Shown: one piece after another, positions 1 through 7,654 of the stretch
How the letters are laid out: each line of letters starts with the position of its first letter
Position numbering within the stretch: the first letter of the stretch is position 1
From: Chryseobacterium sp. G0201
GTDB lineage: Bacteria; Bacteroidota; Bacteroidia; Flavobacteriales; Weeksellaceae
Direction: 5' to 3'
DNA: 64,000 nucleotides
Assembly: GCF_003815655.1 (NCBI RefSeq)
Contig: NZ_CP033917.1
Coordinates: 310,001-374,000 of the forward strand
The notes under the pieces: generated by a model
Databases searched by the model: none
What the model was told of the DNA's origin: nothing
The model's input: the letters and a program-made list of their open reading frames with translations, nothing else
Made by a program: the position numbers and the translations under genes

Positions 1-104
1 TGCAAACCGTAAATTTAGGAGGAAATAAAATGAAAGAAACAGATGTAAAAAAAGGTTTGAAAACCGATGTTACTATTTTCTTGGATGAACAAAAAGAACA
101 ATAA
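1..104 (+). CDS. C-terminal end of an unidentified protein (partial)
   Basis: An open frame enters from the left edge and stops at TAA 102-104. The visible tail, about 33 residues, is Lys/Asp/Glu-rich and ends IFLDEQKEQ. An in-frame ATG at 30 exists, but the frame is open upstream of it, so a gene truncated by the window edge is more likely than a mini-gene. I do not recognise the family. It stops 24 bases before the acetyltransferase gene, so the two may be cotranscribed. Confidence 0.45.
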   Translation, partial: QTVNLGGNKMKETDVKKGLKTDVTIFLDEQKEQ

Positions 105-128
105 ACCAAATTTTAATTCAAAAAAACC

Positions 129-662
129 ATGCAACTCGAAACCGACAGATTGATATTAAGAAAACTCGAAGAAAACGATTATGAACGTTTATTTCTTTTG
201 GATTCTGATCCTGAAGTTATGAAATATATTGGTGTTCCGGTTTTGAAAGATGTAAATCAATCGAAAGATGTTATCAGAACTATTCAAAAACAATACGAAG
301 ACAATGGTATTGGTAGATTCGCTGTGATTGAAAAAGAAAGTAATTTACTAATTGGCTGGAGCGGATTAAAATTTTTAACCCAAGAAATCAACGGTTACAA
401 CAATGTTTATGAGCTAGGTTATCGTTTCATGCCGGAATATTGGGGGAAAGGTTATGCTCTAGAATCAGCAAAGGCTTCTTTGGATTATGGTTTTAATGAT
501 TTAAATATTGATATAATCTACGCAATGGCTCACTCTGAAAATGATGCTTCTAATCATATTTTACAAAAACTAGGTTTCGAAAGAATGAACGAATTTATGG
601 AACCTGACGGAGTTTGTTTCTGGTATGAATTACAATGTGAAAAATACAGTTCAAAATCATGA
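129..662 (+). CDS. GNAT family N-acetyltransferase (RimJ/RimL-like)
   Basis: This 177-residue single-domain protein should transfer an acetyl group from acetyl-CoA to an amine on a protein, sugar or small molecule. The start, METDRLILRKLEENDYE after two residues, is the usual N-terminus of the RimJ/RimL branch. The YRFMPEYWGKGYALES stretch (about residues 97-112) is the GNAT motif A that binds the CoA pyrophosphate. A Gly-Phe-Glu motif near residue 148 (KLGFERM) closes the fold. No signal peptide or membrane segment is present, so it is cytoplasmic. The substrate cannot be told from sequence. The next gene, nadE, is 170 bases downstream and looks independent. Confidence 0.9.
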   Translation: MQLETDRLILRKLEENDYERLFLLDSDPEVMKYIGVPVLKDVNQSKDVIRTIQKQYEDNGIGRFAVIEKESNLLIGWSGLKFLTQEINGYNNVYELGYRFMPEYWGKGYALESAKASLDYGFNDLNIDIIYAMAHSENDASNHILQKLGFERMNEFMEPDGVCFWYELQCEKYSSKS

Positions 663-832
663 TTTTAAGACAAAAATCCTAAGTTTAGATGCAAAAAAAC
701 CACTAATTTTGGAATTTCATTTTCACTCGAAGTTTCGGAAGGAAATGACATTCATAAAATCGGTTTGAAAAACATAAGTAACAAAGTAAAATATTCTAAG
801 AAATTCAGAATAGACTAAAAAAAATATAAACA

Positions 833-1627
833 ATGCAGACACAAAAAGTAACAGATCATATTGTAAACTGGTTAAAAGATTATGCTACAAAAGCAAAGGT
901 AAACGGATATGTTTTAGGAGTTTCAGGAGGAGTAGATTCAGGAGTAGTATCTACTTTGGCAGCGATGACGGGGCTAAAAACTTTGTTAATTGAAATGCCG
1001 ATCCGCCAAAAAGAAGATCAGGTAAACCGCGCTTGGGAACATATGAATGATTTGAAATCAAGATTCCCAAACGTAGAAACAATGTCTGTTAATTTAACTC
1101 CTGCTTTTGAAGAATTATATAAAAGTTTTGATGTTCATGATGATCTTTACCCCAACGAAAAATTGGCTTTCGCCAACACTCGATCTCGTTTGAGAATGCT
1201 TACTTTGTATTATTATGGTCAATTGAATGGACTTTTAGTGTGTGGAACAGGAAATAAAGTAGAGGATTTCGGAATTGGGTTTTATACAAAATATGGTGAT
1301 GGCGGTGTTGATGTCTCTCCGATTGCCGATCTTTATAAAACTGAAGTTTATAAATTAGCAAAATCTTTAAATTTAGTTAAAAATATTCAGGAAGCAATTC
1401 CTACGGATGGACTTTGGGATGTTGACAGAACCGATGAACAGCAAATTGGAGCAACTTACCCTGAATTAGAAAAAATTCAAAAAGAATACGGAACAAAAAC
1501 AGCCGATGATTATGAAGGCCGTGACAAAGAAGTATTTTTAATTTTCGACAGAATGCATAAAGCTGCAAAACATAAAATGGATCCTATCCCGGTTTGCGAT
1601 ATTCCTGAGGAATGGAGAGAAGGATAA
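833..1627 (+). CDS. nadE: NH3-dependent NAD+ synthetase
   Basis: NadE performs the last step of NAD+ synthesis: it adenylates deamido-NAD+ with ATP and replaces the adenylate with ammonia. The 264-residue length fits the short ammonia-dependent class, which lacks the N-terminal glutaminase domain of long NadE proteins. The PP-loop of N-type ATP pyrophosphatases is plain as SGGVDSGV at residues 31-38. A second family signature, LVCGTGNKVEDFGIGFYTKYGDGG, begins near residue 135 and contains the deamido-NAD binding loop. The ATG at 833 is preceded by an A-rich leader and gives a normal N-terminus. It is cytoplasmic and probably constitutive housekeeping. Confidence 0.96.
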   Translation: MQTQKVTDHIVNWLKDYATKAKVNGYVLGVSGGVDSGVVSTLAAMTGLKTLLIEMPIRQKEDQVNRAWEHMNDLKSRFPNVETMSVNLTPAFEELYKSFDVHDDLYPNEKLAFANTRSRLRMLTLYYYGQLNGLLVCGTGNKVEDFGIGFYTKYGDGGVDVSPIADLYKTEVYKLAKSLNLVKNIQEAIPTDGLWDVDRTDEQQIGATYPELEKIQKEYGTKTADDYEGRDKEVFLIFDRMHKAAKHKMDPIPVCDIPEEWREG

Positions 1628-1629
1628 AA

Positions 1630-1677
1630 AGTGAATAGTGAATGGTCAATTGTGAATTTTAAAATTGGCTATTCACT
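1630..1677. repeat. Intergenic inverted repeat downstream of nadE
   Basis: AGTGAATAG (1630-1638) pairs with CTATTCACT (1669-1677), and an internal AATTTTAAAATT is itself palindromic. It lies directly after the nadE stop. It has no run of T after the second arm, so it is more like a short repetitive intergenic element than a terminator, although it could end transcription. Confidence 0.5.
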
Positions 1678-1709
1678 TACAAAGTAAAATTGACAATTGA
1701 CATTAAAAC

Positions 1710-2222
1710 ATGAATAGTAAAACAAGGTCATTATTTTTCATCTGTCTCGGACTTCTTTTTGGAATGTCTGCGATGTATATTTACAATAATTTTATTGCTG
1801 ATAAAAAAGGCAGTTCAAATGTTATAAAAACAGAAACCGTTAATTATGGTAGTGCTGAAAATCAAAATTCAGCGGGTAATTCTTCGAGTCAACAATCTAT
1901 TGATCAATTAACCAAAGATAAAACGGTTATTGATTATGTAAAACAAAACCACAAACTTCCTGATTATTACATTACAAAAAACGAAGCCAGAAAACAGGGC
2001 TGGGATCCGTCAAGAGGAAACCTTTGCGATGTTTTGCCCGGAAAAGCAATTGGCGGAGATAAATTCAATAACAGAGAAGGAAGTCTTCCAAAAGATGAAA
2101 AATATTTTGAAGCTGATGTAAATTACAACTGCGGAAATCGAAATGCAGACCGAATTATTTTCACCAAAAACGGTGATGTTTATCTTACCAAAAACCATTA
2201 TAAGAGTTTTGAAAAGCAGTAA
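1710..2222 (+). CDS. Barnase-like guanyl-specific ribonuclease, membrane-anchored or secreted
   Basis: The C-terminal 100 residues align closely with barnase (ribonuclease N1/T1 superfamily), which cleaves single-stranded RNA 3' of guanosine. The LPDYYITKNEA opening, the GKAIGGDKFNNREG loop and the end match family positions, and all four barnase catalytic residues are present: E134 (FEAD), R144 (GNRN), R148 (ADR) and H163 (KNHY). Residues 8-28 form a hydrophobic segment, a signal peptide or N-terminal anchor, followed by a low-complexity Ser/Gln/Asn linker. Export would protect the cell. C106 and C141 could form a disulfide. A barstar-like gene follows after an inserted GIY-YIG gene. The target RNA and delivery route are unknown, and no toxin-delivery domain is visible. 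Confidence 0.92.
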   Translation: MNSKTRSLFFICLGLLFGMSAMYIYNNFIADKKGSSNVIKTETVNYGSAENQNSAGNSSSQQSIDQLTKDKTVIDYVKQNHKLPDYYITKNEARKQGWDPSRGNLCDVLPGKAIGGDKFNNREGSLPKDEKYFEADVNYNCGNRNADRIIFTKNGDVYLTKNHYKSFEKQ

Positions 2223-2225
2223 CCC

Positions 2226-2261
2226 GTCATTGCGAGGAGCGAAAGCGACGAAGCAATCTCA
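2226..2261 (+). repeat. Left inverted repeat of the GIY-YIG unit
   Basis: The repeat begins GTCATTGCGAGGAGCGAA and ends GAAGCAATCTCA. Each copy is itself partly palindromic, with ATTGC near one end and GCAAT near the other, so a single copy can fold into a hairpin. It starts four bases after the barnase-like gene's stop codon. Confidence 0.85.
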
Positions 2262-2268
2262 ATAATAA

Positions 2269-2577
2269 ATGAAAGCAGGTTTTATTTACATAATGACTAA
2301 TCAAAAGAATACTACTCTTTATACAGGAGTAACATCAAATTTACCTAGTCGGATCCAAGAACATAAAGAAAAATTCCATGAACTAAGTTTTACCGCAAAG
2401 TACAATTTGCAAAAATTAGTTTATTGGGAGTCTTTTCAAGAAATCGGAGATGCAATTTTTAGAGAAAAACAAATTAAGGCAGGTTCAAGACAAAAGAAAC
2501 TAGATTTAATAAATTCTATAAATCCTGAATGGAGAGATTTAACAGATGATATCAAAGAGATCATGAATCGTTTTTGA
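2269..2577 (+). CDS. Small GIY-YIG nuclease (URI domain) protein
   Basis: This 102-residue protein is a stand-alone GIY-YIG domain. The GFIYIMTN opening (residues 4-11) and LYTGVT (17-22) are the GIY and YIG strands. An Arg at about residue 28 (SRIQEH) and a Glu in FREKQIK (about 64-70) correspond to catalytic positions of the fold. Proteins of this size are annotated widely in Bacteroidota as GIY-YIG nuclease family members with unknown role. The gene is framed by inverted repeats whose right copy supplies its stop codon, suggesting that gene and repeats move or amplify together. A DNA-nicking activity is expected from the family but not proven. Confidence 0.88.
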   Translation: MKAGFIYIMTNQKNTTLYTGVTSNLPSRIQEHKEKFHELSFTAKYNLQKLVYWESFQEIGDAIFREKQIKAGSRQKKLDLINSINPEWRDLTDDIKEIMNRF

Positions 2578-2610
2578 GATTGCTTCGTCGCTTCGCTTCT
2601 CGCAATGACA
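2575..2610 (-). repeat. Right inverted repeat of the GIY-YIG unit
   Basis: Starts TGAGATTGCTTCGTCGC and ends TCTCGCAATGACA, the reverse complement of the left copy apart from one substitution and one indel. Its first three bases are the nuclease gene's stop codon. It ends 27 bases before the barstar-like gene. Confidence 0.85.
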
Positions 2611-2637
2611 AATAAATTAAAGAAATAATAAAAAGAT

Positions 2638-2946
2638 ATGAAGACAATATATATAGACTTCACCGACATTGGTGATTATGAAGATTTTTATACACAATTA
2701 AAAGAAAAAATTACTCTTCCAGAGCATTTTGGGGATAACTTGGATGCCCTTTCTGATGTTATTACGGGTGAGTTGGAAATGCCTCTTCACATCGAATTTG
2801 TAAACCTTACGGTAGATCAGCTTGAAATTTTTGAAGATCTACTTACAACTCTTGAGGATGCTGAAGATGAAGTGGAAGATTTCAGTTTTTCATATTATCT
2901 TGAGCAGTATGAGGATGAGGAAGGCGAAATTGAAGATGAAGAGTAA
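2638..2946 (+). CDS. Barstar-like ribonuclease inhibitor
   Basis: Barstar binds barnase and plugs its active site. The match is the PEHFGDNLDALSDVITG helix-loop at about residues 28-44, equivalent to PEYYGENLDALWDCLTG in barstar, with the two key aspartates conserved (D36 and D40, corresponding to D35 and D39). The barstar Trp38 position is Ser here. The first 90 residues cover the family domain, and the C-terminus is a very acidic tail (EQYEDEEGEIEDEE). The protein has no signal peptide, so it acts in the cytoplasm and would neutralise RNase that fails to leave the cell. Its 415-base distance from the RNase gene is explained by the inserted GIY-YIG unit. Confidence 0.9.
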   Translation: MKTIYIDFTDIGDYEDFYTQLKEKITLPEHFGDNLDALSDVITGELEMPLHIEFVNLTVDQLEIFEDLLTTLEDAEDEVEDFSFSYYLEQYEDEEGEIEDEE

Positions 2947-2973
2947 TTAAGATTGAATGTCTTTAAATAAAAC

Positions 2974-3004
2974 AAAACTCGCAGGGATGAGCTGCGAGTT
3001 TTTT
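2974..3004. terminator. Rho-independent terminator
   Basis: AACTCGCAG pairs with CTGCGAGTT around a 7-base loop and is followed by a T run on the plus strand. An A run lies on the other side, so it can serve both the barstar-like gene and the convergent T9SS gene. Confidence 0.85.
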
Positions 3005-3035
3005 GGTCAAGTCTTTTTAAGTGTCTAATTTTACT

Positions 3036-4352
3036 TTACTGCTTGATGAATTTATAACTCTGCGAAACTTCCCCTTTCACATGAATTTGTAATATATAAT
3101 TCCCTTTGGATAAGGATGCTACGTCAACCTTATCTTGTACGGAATTAAATGATATTACTTTTTGACCGACCATATTGTATACTTCTGCTTTTTCAATTTT
3201 ATCAACTCCTTTTATGTAAAGAATGTCTTTTACCGGATTAGGATAAATTGATGCATTTGTTTTATTTTTTACTGTTTCATCCGTTGCAAGAATCTCGTTC
3301 GGAAGCTGAAGATAGAAAGCAACCGTCTGATTGGAAGCATTCATTCCGATACCTGCAATCTTTTTTCCGTCCTGAGATATCGCCAGCGGAAGAGACATGG
3401 TTACCCCTATTGTATTGACCCCAACTGCCGTTGCATAATCATTTAAATTAACACGTCCTCCTGCCTGGGTCCATATAAAGCCTTCTCCAGTCATGGGCGG
3501 CCCGGGGAAAGGCCTGAAAAAGCCAATCACTGTTTGTCCGTTAGCTGATATACCGGTCGCACCACCTCTGAAGAAGACCGAGGAATTAGGATGTGTTATG
3601 TATGTAAGTCCGGAAACACTGTTCCAAACATAAGGTTCAGGATAACCTGTTCCAATAATCGTATTTCCATCTGCTGAAACATCGCCAGCTTCGCCTACAT
3701 TATCACCATTATTATCTTTAATAAAACTTTCTACGCCATTTACCCATTTTGCACCGCTTCTTGTTCCGTCAACTTCATCTTGCCAGCCAACAATCACAGT
3801 TCCATCAGTATTTACGGCATTTGCTCTTGAGCTACTTCCGGGGATCATGCTTCCGAGATCTACTACCCCATTCTGAGCATTCCATTTTACAGCATGTGCG
3901 CTTGCTGCGGAAATCCAGCCCAAACCGACAATCGTATTACCGTTTGGTGTCATTCCCCAAGTTGAGCTTACGCTTCCGTCCCATCCGGTAGGAACAAGTC
4001 CGCCCAGATTCGTCCAGGTAGAAGTTGTTACATTATAGGTTGAGATCTCATTAAAACCTGTAACAGTATTTGTAGCTGAAGAACCAATCTTTGTTCCGTC
4101 ATTAGAAATAAGCGTTCTTCCTGCGGCGGGATAGCCATTGCTTAATGTTCCGATCTGAACCATTCCATTCACAGCATCCCATTTATAAATACCACCACCA
4201 CTCGTGTGCATGCTTACGATTCCGTTATCAGAAATACCGCCAACAGTAAAATTACCTGTTGCCATCACTGTAAGCTGTGCATTGGTAACTGAAAAGCCAA
4301 ATAAACAACAAGCATACAATGCTTTGATTGAAATTTTGTAAATATTTTTCAT
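3036..4352 (-). CDS. Secreted HAF-repeat protein with T9SS type A sorting domain
   Basis: A 438-residue exported protein. Residues 1-25 are a signal peptide (ending VTNAQ). The middle, about residues 28-340, is built from repeated units such as VVDLGSMIPGSSSRANAVNTDGTVIVGW and ADGNTIIGTG, the HAF-type repeat that often forms a beta-propeller-like surface module. Residues about 365-438 hold the T9SS type A sorting domain, beginning SIYPNPVKDILYI and ending in a short basic tail, which sends the protein across the outer membrane through the type IX system and is then removed. No catalytic motif is visible. It may be a surface adhesion or structural protein. It stands alone on the minus strand. 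Confidence 0.85.
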   Translation of the reverse strand: MKNIYKISIKALYACCLFGFSVTNAQLTVMATGNFTVGGISDNGIVSMHTSGGGIYKWDAVNGMVQIGTLSNGYPAAGRTLISNDGTKIGSSATNTVTGFNEISTYNVTTSTWTNLGGLVPTGWDGSVSSTWGMTPNGNTIVGLGWISAASAHAVKWNAQNGVVDLGSMIPGSSSRANAVNTDGTVIVGWQDEVDGTRSGAKWVNGVESFIKDNNGDNVGEAGDVSADGNTIIGTGYPEPYVWNSVSGLTYITHPNSSVFFRGGATGISANGQTVIGFFRPFPGPPMTGEGFIWTQAGGRVNLNDYATAVGVNTIGVTMSLPLAISQDGKKIAGIGMNASNQTVAFYLQLPNEILATDETVKNKTNASIYPNPVKDILYIKGVDKIEKAEVYNMVGQKVISFNSVQDKVDVASLSKGNYILQIHVKGEVSQSYKFIKQ

Positions 4353-4565
4353 ATTTCTTTGGTTTTAATATTTTGAATTGGTGGAAACAATATTAATATT
4401 ATATTTACCCATTGAAAAGAAAATGACTTACATAATTCGTGAAATTTAAAAGAACTAAATATTTAAATCCCTAAAAAACAAACCTATATAAAAAAAATTA
4501 TTTTGAGGACAGATTGTAAGAAGATTGAAAAAAAAACTATAAAAAACAAATCATTGATCAAAAAA

Positions 4566-6155
4566 ATGCTGAAAAGTAATATCAAAATACTCATCATACT
4601 ACTCTATTCAGTCTTTATCAACGGACAATCTGGTCCCGATTTCAATATTTTAGTAGATAAAGCTTTTCAAAAATTATATCAAAACCCTGACGACTGTATC
4701 AACTATTCGCAAAGTCTTCTCATCAGCGATCAGAACATTGAACATAAAATTGTTTTGCAAAACATTATATCCCAAGCTTTTGCAATGAAAGGAGATTACG
4801 TTCAGTCTGTGAACATCTCAAATCAAAAGGAAAACAGAGAAAAAGAAAGTCTTTCCTATTTTATGCAGATGTTTGCGGATTACAATCTTGCTGACCAATA
4901 TCAGAATTTAGATCTCTATAATCAGTCTCAAAGAATCATCTCTAATCTATTGTCTGACAGTAAATTATTTAATAAAAGTGAAAATCCTAAAGTAAGAATT
5001 ACGATTGCTAAATTGTATCAGCTTCAGGCTATTAATTTTGGGATCAACAGAAATTATGTTTCAGCATTAGAAAAACTCGATAAAAGTGACGAATTTATCA
5101 ATGATAAAAACGAAGAAAACAAAATCATAGGTCTTGAAAACAAGATCTTCAGATCTTCTTATTTAATGAGGCAAAACAAGCTTGAGGATTCTAAAAAACT
5201 GCTTGAAAACACCATATACATCATTGAAAAACAAAATAATAACACTTTTCTCTATGCGTTAGCCTGTGAAAATATGTCACGTTATTTCTTCCTAAAAGAA
5301 GACTATATTTCGTCTATAAAAAACTTAGAAAAAGGGCTTTCAAAGATTGAAAATATACCTTATAACGGTTTAAAAATAAAAATCTACGAATCTTTAGCCA
5401 AAAACTATCTCGCTCTTAATAATGACGAAAAATATCATTATTACAACAAACTTTATACGGATCTTAGAACAAAATTAGATTCCAATACAAAAGAAGGAAT
5501 ACGATATATTGTAAAACTGGTTGAAAATAATCAAAATCAAAACCTTGAATTTCAGGAACAAAATGAATCTAAAAAGTTTTGGATCATAGCAACAGTTCTT
5601 TTATTATTAGTTATTGGGTTAATCATTTATTTTTTAATTGAAATAAGAAGAAATAAAGACTTAAAAAAACAACTCGATTTCTTTGAAAAACAAAAAAAAT
5701 GGGAACAGATACCTCATTTAACCGTTCCGAAAACAGAAGAAATGATAATTATTGCTGATAAAAGCATTGAAAAAGATTCTAATAAAATTTCGAAGGAAAA
5801 AGAGGAAGAAATTCTACAAAAACTTGAAGAATGGGAACATACCGACCGATATTTAAACAAAAACATGTCGCTTTCCATGCTTTCTGCACAAATGGGAGTC
5901 AACACAAAATATCTTTCTGAGGTTATCAATAACACTAAAGGAAAAAACTTTAACGGATACATTAATGAACTAAGAATCAACCACATTGCTCATTTATTAA
6001 AAACAGATTCTACGTATCTTAATTATAAAGTAAGTTATCTCGCAGAATTCTCGGGATTTTCTTCTCACAGCGCGTTTACTACCGTTTTTAAATCTGTAAC
6101 GGGGATGTCTCCCAATGTTTATATTCAGGAAATCAGTAAAAACAGAGTATCATGA
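4566..6155 (+). CDS. TPR membrane protein with C-terminal AraC-type DNA-binding domain
   Basis: The start is taken at ATG 4566; the longer frame would start at a TTG at 4503 and add a charged stretch ahead of the signal sequence. From 4566 the protein is about 529 residues: a signal peptide (MLKSNIKILIILLYSVFINGQ), a periplasmic region of TPR-like helices, a transmembrane helix (WIIATVLLLLVIGLIIYFLI), a cytoplasmic coiled linker, and an AraC HTH at the end (NMSLSMLSAQMGVNTKYLSEVI; second helix region near FSGFSSHSAFTTVFKSVTG). This one-protein sensor-regulator design is common in flavobacteria. The ligand is unknown. The stop overlaps the next ATG (ATGA), so the two are translationally coupled. 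Confidence 0.85.
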   Translation: MLKSNIKILIILLYSVFINGQSGPDFNILVDKAFQKLYQNPDDCINYSQSLLISDQNIEHKIVLQNIISQAFAMKGDYVQSVNISNQKENREKESLSYFMQMFADYNLADQYQNLDLYNQSQRIISNLLSDSKLFNKSENPKVRITIAKLYQLQAINFGINRNYVSALEKLDKSDEFINDKNEENKIIGLENKIFRSSYLMRQNKLEDSKKLLENTIYIIEKQNNNTFLYALACENMSRYFFLKEDYISSIKNLEKGLSKIENIPYNGLKIKIYESLAKNYLALNNDEKYHYYNKLYTDLRTKLDSNTKEGIRYIVKLVENNQNQNLEFQEQNESKKFWIIATVLLLLVIGLIIYFLIEIRRNKDLKKQLDFFEKQKKWEQIPHLTVPKTEEMIIIADKSIEKDSNKISKEKEEEILQKLEEWEHTDRYLNKNMSLSMLSAQMGVNTKYLSEVINNTKGKNFNGYINELRINHIAHLLKTDSTYLNYKVSYLAEFSGFSSHSAFTTVFKSVTGMSPNVYIQEISKNRVS

Positions 6156-7282
6156 AATTAGTTTTAAAAATAATTACATTCATATTTTTAGTCTGTCAGA
6201 TCTCAATGTATGGACAAAAGATTTCCGATGATTCTCTGATGAAAAAAGCACGTCTGGAAATTTATGACAACCCTGAAAAAACGATAAATATTACAAAAGC
6301 TCTCCTGAAAAAGGAAAAAGACATTAATAAATCCATAACTCTTTATCTACTTCTGTCGACAGCAAATATTGCAAAAAGAAACTTTGACGCATCACTTCAA
6401 TATATCTTAAAAGCGAAAGAACTCGCTCAAAAAACCAATGATCTGAAAACCCAAGCCAGCGTTTTGGTTTCTGTGGGAATACAATATCAGCAAATGGAAC
6501 TCTTCAGCAAAAGTCTTGAGACGTTAAACGAAGCAGATAATCTTCTCCAAAAATTACCTGATGATGTTCCCGAAAAGCTTGTTGAAACAGCTAGAAGCTA
6601 CGCTATTCGCGGGATGATTTATAAAAGCCAGTCGAATTCTGAAATTGCACTCGAAAAGTTCCTGATCTCTATTAAAAATTTTGAAAAAGTAAAAGTTAAA
6701 ACAAGCACTTTTGCCAACATGAGTGTCGTGTATTACAACATTGGGTATTGCTATATCAACCTCAACCAGATAGAAAATGCTAAGTCTGCGTTTATGGAAT
6801 CAATTAATTATGCGCAAAAAGGAAAAGCTAAAAGCTTAGAAGCATTTGCATTGAAAGGTCTGGCAGAAATCTATAAACAAAAACGCAAAAACGCAACCGC
6901 ATTAAACCTTTTAATAAAAGCTGAAAATCTCTGCAAAAATACAGGCGACCTCATTCTTAATGAAGGAATTTACAAGGAAATGTCTGAAAATTATCTCGCC
7001 ATGGGAAAGCCAGAACTCTACCAAAATTATAATAAAAAGTATTTTGAAATGCGCTTTAAAAGGGAGCAAAATGAGCTTACTTCCATCAACCATTCCATCA
7101 ACAATCACAATAAAGAAACTCAGATAAAAAGTGAAGAACTTAAGAGCAATTACAGATATTTAACGGTTTTTATACTATGTTTCGGGACATTATTTATTGG
7201 TTTCTTGTTATTTTTTATTTTAAAATTCAGGAAGCAAAACAAAAAAATCCAGTCGGAAATTCAAAAACTGATCAGATCATGA
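6152..7282 (+). CDS. TPR membrane protein without an output domain
   Basis: This 376-residue protein repeats the layout of its upstream neighbour: signal peptide (residues 1-21, ending MYG), TPR-like helical repeats to about residue 320, then a transmembrane helix (about 330-355, LTVFILCFGTLFIGFLLFFIL). It then ends after a short basic tail (about residues 357-376) with no HTH or kinase domain. It overlaps the AraC-type gene by 4 bases, so the products are probably made together. It could be a co-sensor or decoy partner for the upstream regulator, or a paralog that lost its DNA-binding end. The DNA just past the stop shows no obvious HTH remnant. Confidence 0.75.
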   Translation: MKLVLKIITFIFLVCQISMYGQKISDDSLMKKARLEIYDNPEKTINITKALLKKEKDINKSITLYLLLSTANIAKRNFDASLQYILKAKELAQKTNDLKTQASVLVSVGIQYQQMELFSKSLETLNEADNLLQKLPDDVPEKLVETARSYAIRGMIYKSQSNSEIALEKFLISIKNFEKVKVKTSTFANMSVVYYNIGYCYINLNQIENAKSAFMESINYAQKGKAKSLEAFALKGLAEIYKQKRKNATALNLLIKAENLCKNTGDLILNEGIYKEMSENYLAMGKPELYQNYNKKYFEMRFKREQNELTSINHSINNHNKETQIKSEELKSNYRYLTVFILCFGTLFIGFLLFFILKFRKQNKKIQSEIQKLIRS

Positions 7283-7654
7283 ATTGTTCATTTTAAAAAG
7301 ATAAAACTCACACGTAAAAATGTCATTAAATATTTTTTTGATTTTTAAATTATATGTAAAATAAAATATTTACTTTTATACAATAATCAACATATAACAC
7401 AAAACAACCAAATGATGACAACAATAACATTTTACTATTAAATAAATCCATTTAATTTTAGTGATTAAATCTGATCACTTTTCGACATTAACTTAAAGAT
7501 GACTGAAAAAGATTCTCTGTGAGGTTTGCTGTAAAATAATCTCATCAATTATCTCTTTTCATCCCTGAAAGTAAGAAAGATACAGAACAGTTCCTGATTC
7601 TGACAACTTTGTTGACCTTAATTTCCAGAAACAAAAACACTTAAACCCCTAAAA
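7283..7654. other. Intergenic region, no gene seen
   Basis: The 372 bases are very AT-rich with no open frame of note. GTGAT (7461-7465) and ATCAC (7474-7478) form a small dyad. A CAACTTTGTTG palindrome near 7605 resembles a weak -7 element and may be the promoter of the metalloprotease gene. Confidence 0.4.

Larger units (their letters stand above)
2226..2610 (+). mobile_element. GIY-YIG gene unit bounded by 36-bp inverted repeats, between barnase-like and barstar-like genes
   Basis: Near-identical inverted repeats occupy 2226-2261 and 2575-2610. After reverse-complementing the right copy they differ by one substitution and one single-base indel. Between them is only a 102-codon GIY-YIG nuclease gene. 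Its ATG lies 8 bases inside the left repeat and its TGA stop is the first three bases of the right repeat. The compact repeat-gene-repeat layout between an RNase and its inhibitor suggests an insertion. I saw no clear target-site duplication, and mobility is inferred, not shown. Confidence 0.6.

Noticed and set aside
663..832. A minor open stretch between the acetyltransferase and nadE (ending FSLEVSEGNDIHKIGLKN)
   Set aside because: It could be the tail of a lost gene, but it has no start, no recognised motif and is only about 33 codons, so I left it out.
2436..2669. Minus-strand open frame across the GIY-YIG gene and right repeat
   Set aside because: It runs through the inverted repeat and gives no recognisable protein; a shadow of the real gene.
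1710..2946. Reading the barnase/barstar pair as a contact-dependent polymorphic toxin system
   Set aside because: No delivery domain, repeat stalk or pre-toxin sequence is joined to the RNase; it is a short secreted or anchored enzyme.
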